Positions 22,501 through 37,500 of a stretch of 64,000 bases of DNA are shown piece after piece. The DNA is from Petrosia ficiformis (taxonomy: Eukaryota; Porifera; Demospongiae; Haplosclerida; Petrosiidae), in NCBI GenBank assembly GCA_947044365.1, contig OX345636.1, forward strand, positions 5,662,001 to 5,726,000, read 5' to 3'. Position 1 is the stretch's first letter; each line of letters starts with the position of its first letter. The notes under the pieces are model-generated. The model was given only the letters and a program-made list of their open reading frames with translations. It ran no database searches and was not told where the DNA came from. A program made the translations under genes and the position numbers.

Positions 22501-25500
22501 AATGAAGTTTCAGCTTTAACTATTCTGAGACTCTTACTTCGCTACACAGAAGATATCAAAATCAAGCCTATAAAAAATCTGTGAATAAAGCAAAACGAGA
22601 GTTTGAAGAGTGCATGAGTACTACAATGCACAATAGGGGCAATGCCTGCATGTTTTGCACTTGTTCACAATAGACTCTGGATTTAGTACTGTTTATAGGG
22701 CTGTTTTTTGAATTAATAATTTTTTTTTGCAATCAATTTTTAATTACTCACATATTGTTTGTATTTTAGTTTCATGTAGAACATTCACTGTTGGATAATT
22801 GAGTATTCAACTATTCAAATTGTCTGTCGAAATAAATGACAGTATATCTTGTTTGAAATGAGATTTTAAGTAGCATATTGCTTTCTAAGATGATCACTTT
22901 TGCTCCAAGAATGGAATAATATTTCAACAGGGGAAGTGCCTGTGGAATTATTATTCCATTGCTTTTAAAGATTATGGACAGAATGGTGAAACCAGCTGAA
23001 TCAGTGGCTAATTAAGTGGGAGTCCTGGGGTGCATTGGAGGGATCCAACACTGGGCTGCAATATCATACACTTCAGTTGCTGAAATCATGAAATCTTCAC
23101 AAATTGAGTTATTTACAGTAAATGTTTGCTTGTTTTCGTAAACATCTGTCATTGAAATTCTGTTTGAAGTCTTGAAATCTCATAGGCAAAAAAACCAGCC
23201 CATTTTGGAACCCTATTATGCATTTGCCCCAGTGCTTGAATTGAGCCTATACGAAAGTATACGCCATATACATTGTTCTTAAAACTTTGTTAGAATAGAA
23301 ACAAATTTAACAACATTAATGGGTGTGGTCAAAAAGCATTTCAGGACAGAGTACAGTAATATTAGGTCTAATTAAGTAAAACCCGATTTTGACCCTTTTT
23401 TGTCAAGAAGGTATTTAACCCGAAATTATCACCCCGAAAAAAGACATGCAATTTAACCTGAAAAATACTATGCTTATACCAGGGTCATCACAGTGGCCTT
23501 CTTGTTGGGACAACAATATGTGGACTGGATGTGGAGTCTATTTGAATGAGTATACCTTGTTTTCATTTTACAATTCAAGCACTGATTTGCCCTCTTTTGT
23601 AGTTGTCAATAAGTTCATAACCACTTGAAAGCACACCTTTTAAAATGCTTGCTACTAAAATAATTGCTTTTGTTAGTAACAAATATTTTAAAGCTGTGCT
23701 TTGCTAACCAGGAATGTCATTCTTTGACATATAAGTAAATGTGCATATAACTATACAGTACTAAATATACACCTTTCATAAACAATTTTCTCATGCTCAT
23801 TTCTTTTTAACAACCTTTTCACTGGCTCTGGATCTCCCCATGGGAATCTTTACTCCTGGTAACAGCGGTAAGTAGACTTGCTTTGAACCTATGAAAAAAG
23901 TAACAAAGTAGTTTTCCAGAGCTAGATGTAAGATATGTCAGGAGAAAATGTTAGCTTGTGATGAAAGCAGTAGCTTGTCACTTAGTAAGCTGTCAAATTT
24001 GTCCTGGCAATTCAAACAAGAATAAACAGTCTTTTTCTGAAATCATTCGTTATGAAAGTCTGTGTCAAGCCTTCTCCGACATAGGATCTACTAATGGTGC
24101 AACATCAGCAATAATGAAATTACGTGTGGGCAGGGGACCAACAGAAACACGTTTATAGCATTAAGTACGTATATATTGACTGTATTTTGGACATTAACTT
24201 CTGTCGACAGCAGAAAGTGTAAGATTTGCTAAGATTCTCAATTGTAAACAATGATGTACAATTGACAGTCAAATGTGCTATTCCAGATTCTGAGAGTTAT
24301 TGACATCTGTCTACACCAGACTATGAGTTTATGCCTCAGCTAAAATGATTAATTGAATTCTGTATCCTATGTGCAACAAGAATTAAAGAGTGTTTCCTTT
24401 AAAATGTGTCTGTCTATAATATAATACAGTCAATTCACGTTCCTTCGTGAATGTTCAAATTTTAATATGCTTAAATAGGTTTCTTTATAGTTATACGTAC
24501 ATAGTTTATAAATAATTAATATATAAATAGACAGGAGCGCATGATGAAAAAAGTAATAGAGAAGGAGCGTGAAACTCCCACATGCTGAATGCCGTAATTA
24601 CATAATTCTGTTGCATTCCCACGCTAGCGGATATACTATTTTTAGACACCACGTGATACAGCATGGCTTCAAAAAGAAATGAAAGTAGATTCGTCGTTAA
24701 ACATCGAAAAGACTTGCTACAAGATCTAGAAAGAGCTTTCCACACCGACAGAAGCAATTGATGGACTGCTTAATGGAGTTCAATTACAATTCAGTCAATC
24801 ACGAAAGGATTTTGTTGAAAATTTTACAAACAATTTGACCTGCAAAGAATCATTGGAAAAGTATTTACAGCTTTTAATGCTTCTAGTGATTACAAAGTAC
24901 ATCTTTATCACATTAAACTCGATCTCGGCAGTAATAGAAGTAGCTTCTAACAATCTATACTTCTCAGAACATTTAATAAAAGATTGAAGCTCGTCTAACA
25001 AAGCATTGGACTCGCCTCTGATTAAAAGGAATTTTTTAAGAGTTTCTCTCACTGGACTAACTTGTTTAGTCGTCTCTTGTTCTAAAAGGTTTCGAGCAGC
25101 TAGTCTAGAAGATCTTCTAGGAGTAACTACAGGCGGTATAAACACTCCTTTGGTCTTCTTTATCGATGCCATGAACAGTTTCACATGTTGCCTAAAAATA
25201 GTATATCTGCTAGCGTGGGAATGCAACAGAAATATCTAATTAATGGCATTCAACACATGGGAGTTTCATGCTCCTTCTCTCTTACTTTTTTCCATCATGA
25301 GCTCCTGAAATAGATAAAATATATAATTATAAATTAATATATAAATAGATAAAATTTAAATATTGGTTCTTCTTTCCTAATTATATACAATTACTATTAT
25401 TTCAAACATTGAAGTTAAGAAATGGAAGGTAGGGCGAATTCCTCATTCATAGAATTACGCTAGAGGTGGTAGTGTTAAAACAGCCATTTACATGCATTGT

Positions 25501-28500
25501 AGAGATTAATAAATGTTATTATCTCCTACTACTACAGAATACTAGTATATATTGGGCATGCCGATATAGAACTGTAAGTGTTGTAAATACGCTTTTTGAG
25601 CACAAAGATGCAGTAGTTGTTTGGACCAATGAAGTTGAAGTGAGTTTTACTTGTGATCCTAATATTTGCATAAATGAATTAATTACTTTTGTTGAGTATT
25701 CTTGTTTAAAATTATAATGATAATGTTTCCCATGCTGTACAGAACCACTGCCACTGTGGTGTGGTAAACAGTACATAAATTGAAGGTGGTTGTTTGAATT
25801 TTACCATGCTTTGTAAACAAACGGATAAGGGAGATTGTTATGCTTTTTCTACTTTGTTCTGCATATTTTGCAAATGTAGGCTTCAAGTAGCATTAAATTA
25901 AGAATAATTGTTTAACGGTATGGGATATCTGCATGTTGATTTGCTCTTTGACATCAAAATGCCAACTGGATCAAACAATGAGACATTAAAACTTTTGAAA
26001 CAATGCATGGGCTTCGAAAATTCCACAAATAAGCATTTGTTCGCTTCTCATTCTGAGTCTATTGGTATTTGTTCAGGACTTTAGGATTTTTAGTTTTGCA
26101 AGCAGACATACAAACAAAACACTGTAACCCTCCATCTATACATTGCGAGAGTTAATATTTTAATAATAAATAACAATTAATAATGTGACTTGGGATGTGA
26201 AAACCAACCACATGGTACCTCTTCATTTTTTTCGGAGTACAAGCAACATGGTGTCAGACTCGTCCTTTTTTCAAGATCAGTCAGTAGGGTAGGAGTCTAG
26301 TCTATTGACTTTTGTGTCCCAGCTAATGAATTGACTACATGTAAACTATGAAATTTTTATTACTGTTTATTACAAGATACCAAGTGAAAATACACTATTT
26401 GTTTAACTGTATTGTTTGTTCATTAGCATAGATAAGTAGTAGTAACACAGTATTCATATTTTACATGTGGTCTAATTCATATACCGACGACACCTGTGAC
26501 TTTCAGCAGACTCCCTCCCATCTCGAAAATGGAGAAGTTTGACTTGCACGAGTATAATACACAGAATCTAGCTACTTAGAATTGTAGTTGATTACATGAT
26601 TTTTACAATGTACAATGCTTGGGATGTTTTGTGAGCTAGATATTATCATCTCAAATTCTTCAAAGTTATTAGAAATCAGGATTTGATATTATACGATTTT
26701 TCAATATAATATTGAATGTCCGACAAACTTGTGGAAAAACTTAAACAACTCTGTCTCAAAAACAGATGATGATCCAAGAGTGAGACAGCCTGCACATATA
26801 CAAGCTGTCAGAGAAAACCATATTCATACCTGTATTGTAATAGAGACAAATGAAATTAATGAATTTGCACTTGATACAATAATGTAGTCATCATTATTTA
26901 CAATGTATTCACCCATTTCATAGTAATGTATGCAACAATTAATATGAGATAAAATATTTTTATGACATGTGGCAGTAATGATTGGGTATCAAGTTTGAAA
27001 CCCACTAATCTATAAAGTTCCTGTGTTTATGTTACAATTAAAGGCTATGAATTTATAACTATTTTATAATTATTAGGATGACAAATCATTTCTACATGTT
27101 GCTTGTTGGAATGGTGACTGTAAAATCATCAAATACTTATTGTTGAAAGGAATAAATGTGAATTCACTGGATAGGGTTAGTACATTCACAAGCAATTTGT
27201 TATGACCCCAGGCCCATCCCTATGATTGCTTTCCCATGAGTTCGATGTATGTTTACATACATTAGTCTCACGTAACCTTCCCCTCTTTTTCCGCTCTATC
27301 AGCGAGGGAGGGTCTGGTATATAGCTATTGTATGTCTCGTTCTGACTACCCTTACTGAAAAGTAGGTGTGATGCACTTGTTACTGTGAATTTGTCTCATC
27401 AATATTGTTGGTTGTGATTTATCGAGGGGATCTATGAAGGCAAAGCAAAAGAAATTCTGTGGTGATGCAACCAAAAGTATAGTTAAACTTTTAGAATCCA
27501 TTAGTTTGGATTATCCAGGAAAAGCCACAAAAAACATACTGCATCATCTAATGCCATTTCCACCAGAATCATCTTCTCTCTAGTAAAATTTCAGCAGTGT
27601 TACTTCTCTTCGTCTCATGATTAAGTACTTTCAAATTGATAATAACTTTTCTCAGTAACACATGCTTCATACCTACTTTCAGTACTTGAAAACAGGGTTA
27701 TATACTTCTGGTGGCTCTCAGAATGAGACTATATACCACACCCACCCTCACTCATAGAGCAGAAAAGGAAGGGGCCGCCTATGTAAGACTATATATAATA
27801 TATTATATATAATTATATTTATATTTGTGTCACTTAGGTAAGTATGCATTGTATACACAGATAAGGAAATTGCATCATTCCGGGGGTTTGATCAATTAAT
27901 GGCTGGGTGCATAACAGAATGCATGCAAGAAAGCTGTAGCTTTACATTGAAACTGGAACTAATAGCTGTTTTAGGTGCAATATATTCCTAACGTTTTACA
28001 AGAACCTCTAAAAAGCAAGAAGAGTATATAATAAAAATAATAACTACACGTAAAAATGAATTTGTTATTTTAGTTGTTACCTCAGTTGCCCTTACATTTC
28101 CAATATATAGTTAGAAACATGAAATACAAGGATAATTATAATAGAGCTATAATTATGGTAAAAAGGAGTGTTATAAGTGCATATACCAAAATACGAGGCT
28201 GTTACTAATAACTTCAAAATGAGATTATATGTATAGGAAGGAATAATTTTTGCGAATTATTAGTTATAGTAAAAACTACTATGGTTAGTCATGCAATCAT
28301 GCAGTGTTTCCCCTACATGATGGTACCATGGCGCTCCCCCACCCTTTAATTTTACAGTTTATTCTGAAAAACACTGTTTTATAACACGAATACTGTTGAC
28401 CAAACATCATGTACCACTGATACACTCCCCCACCCTTAATATTTATCACTAGTTTACTTTTCTGTTCCTTAATTGTCTTTGTTTGTCATACACTTCAGTA

Positions 28501-31500
28501 CCAGCCTTTCATGAGTTAACCATAACTCCATGGGGGTTGCCATATATTGAGCATAAATTAAAAGCTGCATTGGCTTTGAATATTGAAAGTTTGCAGAGAA
28601 ATGGGTCACTACTGAGCATTCAAAATTTGCTTTGTAATCTTTCATCCCATTTTTTTTTTTTTTTCTGCAGCATAGTTGTACACCACTTCATACTGCAGTG
28701 GCGAATGGAAAAATTAAGGCTGTGAAAGTTTTAATTGCTTATGGAGCCAACATTAGCATACGTAATCAGGTCAGTATTGTGTCAAAACGTATTATTAAGC
28801 TATTTTGCACAGGAATCTAGGTATATCTATGTAGAGAAATAGTTACTCTTCTTGGTTACTAAATTTAGGGCTTAGTAAAATAGTAGAGAGCATTGAAGTC
28901 TAAGCATTTTACAAAATTGTTTGATTAATGCCTACAATTTTGAAGTGTCATTTAAAGATCAAGAATGGATAGTGAAGTTACTGGTTAGAAGCTAATCTTA
29001 AACTTCCTGTTTGTATTTGTATATTATGTAGAACTAATAATATTTCTTAACGCTTAGAGGGCTTAGCTTGTTTCTCAAAATGTTTCCCATTTCCAACACT
29101 GGTATCTCTGCTGCATATATTTTGGCCACTGTTCACTTTTTCTACCCCAAAAACGTACCTCCTTTTCTGACATGGAGTACTACTTCTACCAACTTGCTTA
29201 CCGCCGGACTTGAAAGTCCCCAAGCGCTTTGTAGGATTTATTCAAATTCAGTGCTCTCCACTGCATTTTTGGCACCAGCTACACCCACGATTTTGGGTTT
29301 TACAGCAAGGAAAATGTCTCAGCCACCCACAAGATTGTGTTGGCAGGGTCACTGAAACCCCAAATTGTGCAGGCCTCCTTTCAACCCCCATTAACGAGAG
29401 GCATCCCTTTAAAATTCTCCCGTAGTCATTATTTAGGCCAAAAGGCGGCCAAAAAACATCAACTTTTTTTAGCCATTTTCATGGGCTTATGCCTGACAAC
29501 AGTTATAAACATTTGGAGTGCTTTGTAATGCTAGAAACATACTCCGAATCATGTAGGGGTCAAATATCACATATATGTGACATCAGCACTCTAAGGGTTA
29601 AGCTATGAATATATAATTTTTTAACTTTTACCTCCAAACTAATTAATTGAATGTATTTTAGTTTTTATTGTATTACTGAATCTGAACTATAAATACTTCT
29701 TTCATAGTAAAATTGAATAATGATATTAATTAAAATTATTAAGTATGCGAACAAGGTCGGGAGGTTAACATAGGACCCAAAATTAAACAAACTACTTCCA
29801 TATAACCCTACATAAGTGCAGCTCTTTGTATTTTGCTTTATAGCAGTGTAAGTACTTATGTCGAGTTCTATGAAAGTGGTTTGTGTAATTTTGGTTCCTA
29901 TGTTTACCTCCTGAACATGTTTGTATACATTTGGGGTTTCAATGTCCCTACATCTTCTTTCGTTTTTGTTGAAAAATGTTTTTTTTTTATTATTCTTGTA
30001 ACATTATAAGTGCTGCTTTGCAGTAGTATTCCTGCTGCTGGTCTATTGACTATATATACATGTAGCTTAAATGTACACTCTTGCCTATAGTAATATGTGC
30101 ATGTGTGTGGTAATATAATGTATTTACAATTACACATAATGTTGTAATTATGTTATGACTATAATAATGATGAACTGTTAGAGTGTTTTTAATATAGTTA
30201 TCAAATCTGTTCTGTCTATATTCTACAGACTGGTAGAACCCCTATCCACTGTGCTGCAACATATGGACACACACAGATTGTTGCAACATTAATGAACCAG
30301 GCACGTGATAGAGAAATACAAAATCGTGATCATGTGAGTATTTTAATGTTGATTCTTACCCATATATGTGAGGGAGAGGCGGGAGGTCGAGAGAGGCTGG
30401 GATTGGACCCCAGAAAAAAAAACAATTTGTTTGCTATCACACATGATCAGACACACTTGGATTCATCAATACATTGTATTACAAGCTTACTGAATAGTGT
30501 TAGAACTTTAAAACCAGAAACAATACAATATAACATATATATAATTTGGACAGAATAAATTACAGACTAAGACTTCTTTAGCCGTCATTAATTTTATGTT
30601 AACACCACACCTTTTTTTTTACAAAATATTCATTATTCACCTTCAGTGGTACTAGTGTTTTGCTTTTATTGTCATAGGATGGAGATACGTTGCTACATTT
30701 AGCTGCTTCCAGTGGTAATTCAGAGGTGCTTAGATACCTTATTAACCTAGGAGAAAGTACCGAAGTACTCAACACAGTTAGTAAAGTCTTAACTCTAATT
30801 ATGTTTATAACCAAATTGTCAAAATGTATAAACATTGAAATTAAAAATGACTGTAAGTTTGGGCCTTACCACTGACTGCTCCACTTTCCAACACTTGTTT
30901 ACTGCTTTCATGCAACTAACAAAACATCACTTAGGTACTAATTTTATGGATTCTTAGAATGTCTTTTGTCTATCTAAAGAGTTATACTTGTGTATAAATG
31001 CATGCATGTTATTGCCATCATCCTACTAATCATGAAGAAGAAATTTCATATTCATGCTGGCAACACAACAGTATAAAAATAGCACTGTGATGATATTTGG
31101 GGTTTTCTTTGCATAAATTATGGGTCTGCCACATGCATGCATAGAGTAGGAGTCTTTCCTGTCATTTGTGTTTGAACTGTTGATCAGTTCCTTGTCTAAA
31201 GGGTCACAGAAATCAGTACTAGGGTAGTGAAATTATATATACTGTTGCCATGCACAAATATTTTCTTAGTTTCGTATGTGCATTTGGTAGAAGTCTACCT
31301 TGGTACAGTTTCTATTGACCTATCAAACCTTGCACCTTCAGCACTTGGTTTAATAAATTCTGTATAAACCTTTACCTCTGTGTATATCATATACTTGTAA
31401 TAACAATTATTATAATATTTTTACTTATTAATAACTAAGCATCATTTGTTTGAATAACTAATGATTATTATTATGATTTCTGTAATTCGTTTCACAGAAA

Positions 31501-34500
31501 TGTCAAACTCCACTTCACAAAGCAGCAGCAGTATTTTCAAGTCCTCATCGTACAGCTGCTCTTAATTTTCTCATTCACATAGGAGCAAATCTTAATGCCC
31601 TTGATAAGGTTAATAGCACTGAGTAATCATCATAATTGCCAGTGCAGCACATTGGTATAGAAATGATTTTCAATTGGGTGGAAGGGTGAGAGTTGTTGTA
31701 GTTGTATAATTTACAACTATAACAGCATTATCATAATTTACTACAAAACGCAAGCTATGATCATCACACATGCATTTAGTATTCTTGGATAAACACTCAC
31801 CCACCACGATTACTTGCTATGGAGTCAAGTACTGATGAAAAGTGCAGTAGCAATTAAGAAGTGTACTATGTAAACTAATGCAGTGTACTATGAATAACGA
31901 AACATAGTATCAATGTTAACAGTTAGTGGTTGTTCAACCAATTATTAGTTTGCTTGAATGTTTTCTTTATCTAATGCATCTATATGAGTATTAAGTGTTA
32001 GCAATACACAATGTGGCGATGTACACATGAAAGATTATTTGTTATAGTCATTTGTTTAACAGGATGGAAATAAGCCTATTGATCTTGCCATGAATCGTGA
32101 ACATAAAACCATTCTCAGAGATGAGATGGTAAGTTGAAATTAGTGTTGTTTTAGTTTGATAATACTAACCACTTTTAGTTATAGTTATAGTATGTCTAGT
32201 TTATCACAATTTTAGTTACAGTTATAGTTAATTAAATAAAACAATTTTAGGCTTACTAAAAGGGTTTTAGTTTTAGTTAACTAACTAAAAGTACCCATTA
32301 TTGGCCAATTTTCATTTTAGTTAGTTATAGTTATTGCAGTGGACCTGTAATTTAGTTATAGTTTAGTTAACTAAAAGTCATAATGCCTTACTAAAAGGGG
32401 TTTTAGTTATAGTTATAGTTAACTAAAACAACACTAGTTGAAATGATGTGTTCGTTACATTAACTATTGTATTGTATAACTATTGAGTGAGTATATCAAA
32501 GGAAACACTAATGCTACAAATCAAATATATAATACTGGGGTTGCACATATATACCTGTGGTCCTTATTGTGTCACTACAAAACCAAAATAAATTTTTGTG
32601 TTTTGACTACATTACACAAATCAGTTGATAACACCTGTAGAATGGCTGCTGTATCTGATTACAGCTGTAACCTTGCCCTCAGGCCTATATGATATTTAGG
32701 TTTGGTTACTATAAATCTGATACACCTCTCCTAGGTATAACGTAAGTGAGGTATCTTAATAATAGTTTATAATGTATTTGTACAATAAGACCATCTGTAA
32801 TCACTGCATGTGACTCACTCAACTGGAATGGTCAACTTGAATATTGGATTGGAAGCAAAAGGTTTTGCACCTGTGCGATATCTTGGCAGTAGAAGCTATT
32901 GTTACTTTATCTGTTAGTGTAAGTATCACTGCTAATCTTTTCAATTCTTCATTATTAACGTTGTTGTTCACAATTGAAATTTTCTATAATGCTATGCTTC
33001 AAAACAAGCTTAACATTATAGCAAATTTCAACTGTGAACAACAACGTTTGTATGCATAAAATGTTCACATCATTATATGATAGCAATTCAATTGAGAATT
33101 GTGACTACTGGGGTAAAACAATGGACAGATCAAACAGAGGGTGGACAGCTTTGAATGTTTATTACTGCAGCAAGAGCACTTGAAAATATTGCCGGATTTG
33201 AAGTAGAGATCAAAAGGAATTGCTTCCTCAGCCATTTCTTGAAAGATGCCGCCATGTAATGGTTCAGTGTCTGTGAAGGCATATGCAATCACATGGAAAG
33301 GAGTTGTAGCTCAGTGATGAAGTCAAGGCTAAATGAACATCAATGCACAATACTTTTTGTTCAACATTTTTGTTATAAGTTAGAATAATTTGAATACTGG
33401 GTTCTGCAGGAATGTCATTAAACACATCGATAAAACTATTGCAAAAAGAGATTGCTCTTGTCTTCATGTTATACTAGTATGTATGTTCCTTCATGTGTAT
33501 ATTTCTTTCTGAGTATTTCCTTTTATTACACTGGATGAGATTTACTGGTCGACAATAAAGAGCACACTAAACTTTATCTTCAATGAAACATTTAATCATC
33601 ATTTTATTTTAGTGCAGCCACAATACTTACATTATTACTCTTATATCCCTTCCTTCCTCCATGTGACACTTCTGGAACATATTGAATCATAATGTATATA
33701 AGGCTACAACTCAAAATGCCAGTAATAATTATCATGGTATAGCTATTATTATATTGGCTGCTTGGAATTGAGTGCCTGAGAATGCTGAGTGGAATATCAT
33801 TGAGCTTCACACTTCTAGATGAGATAAGTGAGCAAAGAATAATAGACAATATTGCAGATGGGTTGCTGACAATAGAGAAATGACAGAACAAGACAGATGG
33901 ATGTATTTCCTTTAATCCTTTTACCATTTCATGTCTGCTCAAAGATCTTTTGAAGTGCCAAAGATTTTTGTTTTGGAGTAAATTTGGTAATGGAAAAGCA
34001 AAGGTATATTATTGAAGGCTAAACTGGATGCACAGTTAATTTACTTAAGGTTTTTGAATCAGTATGGCTCATTGACTATTTTTTATTTGAAATCAGAATA
34101 GACAAAATGTAATACAGAACTGAGTTGCTTATATTATACACATACATCTAACGAACATGTCAAGAAACATGTAAGGCATAAACAACTCTTATTTTATTGT
34201 ATAATGTTGAGTGAGTATATCAAAAGACACACCAATGCTACAAATCATTTGCATATCACTGTGGTTTCATATAATTCCTGTGGTCCTTAATATGTCACTG
34301 CAAAACCAAAATAAATTTTAAGCAAGTAGTGAGCGTGATTACATTACACAAATCAGTTGATAACACTGTAGGAGGGCTGCTGTATCTGCTTACAGTAACT
34401 TTGCCCTCAGGCCTATATGATTTTTGGCAGTAAATATTTTATACATTTTGCATGTGTATACAGTAATCATGGAGTCTGTACATGTATTGCAGTATTATGT

Positions 34501-37500
34501 TTTTGATTTCAAATTATAGAAAACATTTTCTCTTTTCTTTTAGAATAAATTAGAGTCTGGGCTACAAGAAAAACCAGATCGTAAGGAATACTTTTAATGC
34601 TTTAATATACAAATAGTGAAATATTTTAATTTTATAAACTGTGAGTATCAGTAATTTTATTTTTGGTTTTATTAATTTGGTGTAGTATTTTTCTAAATGT
34701 ACTTTTGAAAAGCAGCAGGAAAACAACAACATTAATGGCAAACCTGTCTCGATGAGCATGAGATGAGGTAGCATTAACTATTAGTGTGCCTTCCAGGTCT
34801 ATGCCTATCATTGATTTGTGATGTTGTGTGTTCTATTATGCACCACGCCCATTAATTGCTTCCTTCTATGTATACCACACATACTCACACAAGTGATACA
34901 AGAATGTAAATATAATTATATAATTATTATTAATTTATAGTTCAAACAGGCCATACAAATTATGATTACAACTATTCTTAATTCAGGAATACTAAGAAAG
35001 AGACCAGCACAAGAGCCTACTGAAGAGGAAGTTCCTAAGAAACAAACAGGTACAAAATCAATATACACATGTACATACATATGTACAAAGACTGTGATAC
35101 ATAATAATAATAATGTGTGTGAAGAGTAGAAATGTTATTTGTAATGATATGCAATAAAGATGGCGATTAACGCTCACTGGCATAGGCAGAGCATTTGTCT
35201 ACAATTATTTTCTTGTCAATAATCATTGAGTACAGAGTGTGTCACCTTTTCCTTTTCGCTAAATTGAGTAGAGGTCATTCATCACTGATATGTGTAGAAT
35301 AATTGTAGTGTGCACGAGTAGGTGTAGCTTCTAATTTTTGCATGAACAACTGGAATTGAGTGACATTCCTTAACCCTACTTTTAATTTTTTTTACTAATT
35401 TTAGCGATTTTAGCAACTATTGTAATAATCGCTAAAATTGGCAATGATTTCGTATTAGGCATATTAGATGTGGCTCAGAAATCCGTTAACAGTAATGCAT
35501 CCTAATTCTGAGCATAAATCACTAAGTTTAATGGATACAATTAATAGTAGTCGAAAGGGTCTGGTGCAGTATGGCGTTTGGTAAAGAAGAATCGACCAGG
35601 TAGTGGCATATATGAACTCAGCTGTACTGCTGTTTCTATGCTTTTCAAATACTGAGGAGTACCATGGGAAGAAAATCAGTCCATGACAATGAGAATTAAG
35701 AGCAGATTTGAGCTGATAATTGACATTTAATGAGTTTATTGGTAATCAGGTGATAGTCTGTAGAACGGGGACATGTAGATCACAAGTTGAATGAGATGTG
35801 CCAGAATGAGAGACAGAGGGAAAGAAGTTGAACAATGTGAGGTGAAACCTAATTGGAACAAAAGGGTTAGGTACATGTCACACAAAATTGTAGTGTTTAA
35901 CATTTATATGGGATAAGTTCCAAAGTAAGTGAAGTTGACAAGGACTATACTTGAAGATCATGAAAGAGGATCTGGTTCAACATTTTGATATATCTAATAT
36001 TAGAAGTGAATCAGAAGATGAAATTGAGAAGACATATTTTTTATGGTGAATATCAATCAGAGCTTACATGATGAAATTGAGAATGCTGGTATACATGGTC
36101 CATGAGAACGTACATGAAAGGGACATCCATCCTTCCCAAAATGGTGAAAGTGCTTGATTGACAGATAAACTGCCAGAAGCAAAGTGGTATACTGCTAGTT
36201 TAAGTTTTATTGAGATTGGTTGCACGAATCATCATAAATAGACTGCTGTAGAATGAGACCAATAGCTGTGTCAGAGGTGTCAGTTATGAGACATGATGTA
36301 GCCTTAGGCTTCAGAAGATAGAGAAGTGTAGCTTCAGCTAGAACCTCAAATACAGGACTTCACAGACACTCCATCATGATGACATGTTCATCAAATCAGA
36401 TCATGTCAGAGCCAATCGCCAAATTCTTTTTGAACCTGAAGACACTTCAAAAACTGCCATCACTACACCTTTGGTTTGCATAGACTTTGCGGAGATTCCT
36501 CTACCATGTCCTTATGGATTTCATTTTAGCTACACCTTCATTGCTATATAGTACTAATATAAGAAGCACAAGAAACACTTACGACAAGTGTTTACTTGCC
36601 TTGTAGTTGTGAGAAACGCTGAAAAATGTGAGTTTGGTGACTTACAGTTACATTTCTAGATCATTATGCTGATCAACATGGTGTCTACCCCCTGAATAAC
36701 ATAGTCCAAGCTATTTGACAGTTTCCCCAACCTACTACTTAATGTAAGCTTCAAGAGTTCCTTGGTCTTATTAATTTCTACCAGTATTCATCCCAAATTG
36801 TGCCCAGATACTGATGCAGCATAGCCTTTCAACACACTCCTGTCTCATTCCAATACCAAACCTAAAGAACTGTAATGGACATCTGAAGCTCTGTCAGCTT
36901 TGATTGAAGTTAAACAAGCAGTCACCAGGTTTTTTTTTGATACCATGCATGTGTAGGGGAGAAGACCAACTGCTTGACAACGCATGTACGATTTTGAGTT
37001 CTTCTGGATACAATTCACAGATTAAAAAACTTACAGTAGTTTTAGTATGATGAGTGACTTCATGTTTGATTGGTGTTCCTTGCTACAAGAGAGAGGGAAG
37101 TGACAATATAGTCAAACGTGAGAGGTGTTACTACATATAGTTAACTATGCTTTTTTACCTGTGCATACTAAACTTGAGGGTTAGCAAGCCAGTAGGGGGG
37201 GGGGGGGGGGGGGGTGTTGGTTGAGGTTAACTGCTGCTGCGGTGCTGCTCTGTTCCAGTGAATTGCACATCCTGGGTCACCAATGAGGAGGCAAATATTT
37301 ACTTTTTCACCAAAATGATAACAACATGAATCATAAGAGAGATAGATAAATATAAAAGAACACAAAAAAAGTCACAGAGAGTCAGAGTGAGATCAGTGCA
37401 ATCTTATGATTAATTAAATATTGACAATAAACCAAATGGAAAGCAATCATAGAGATGTCCCTGTCACCCATAAAAATAAATAAGTATAATAAGTTGCGGA

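Larger units (their letters stand above)
24532..25307. mobile_element. 776-bp CAGGAG...CTCCTG element with 7-bp target duplication
   Basis: The terminal inverted repeats are about 115 bp (24532-24646 against 25195-25307), starting CAGGAGCGCATGATG and ending CATCATGAGCTCCTG. The flanks carry an exact 7-bp duplication aaataga (24525-24531 and 25308-25314). Related ends with 7-bp duplications occur at 41709-42267 and 50856-51449. It contains two short reading frames starting just inside opposite ends. It lies in ankyrin-gene intron 2. Confidence 0.8.

Noticed and set aside
22900..22975. Possible hairpin around ggaataat/attattcc
   Set aside because: Arms of only about 12 bp with a long loop; not distinguishable from chance.
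29068..29528. Overlapping ORFs of 63-95 codons
   Set aside because: They lie inside the TTAA-flanked MITE and show no transposase motif.
33604..33942. 112-codon minus-strand ORF
   Set aside because: No recognisable domain; intronic, adjoining duplicated non-coding sequence.
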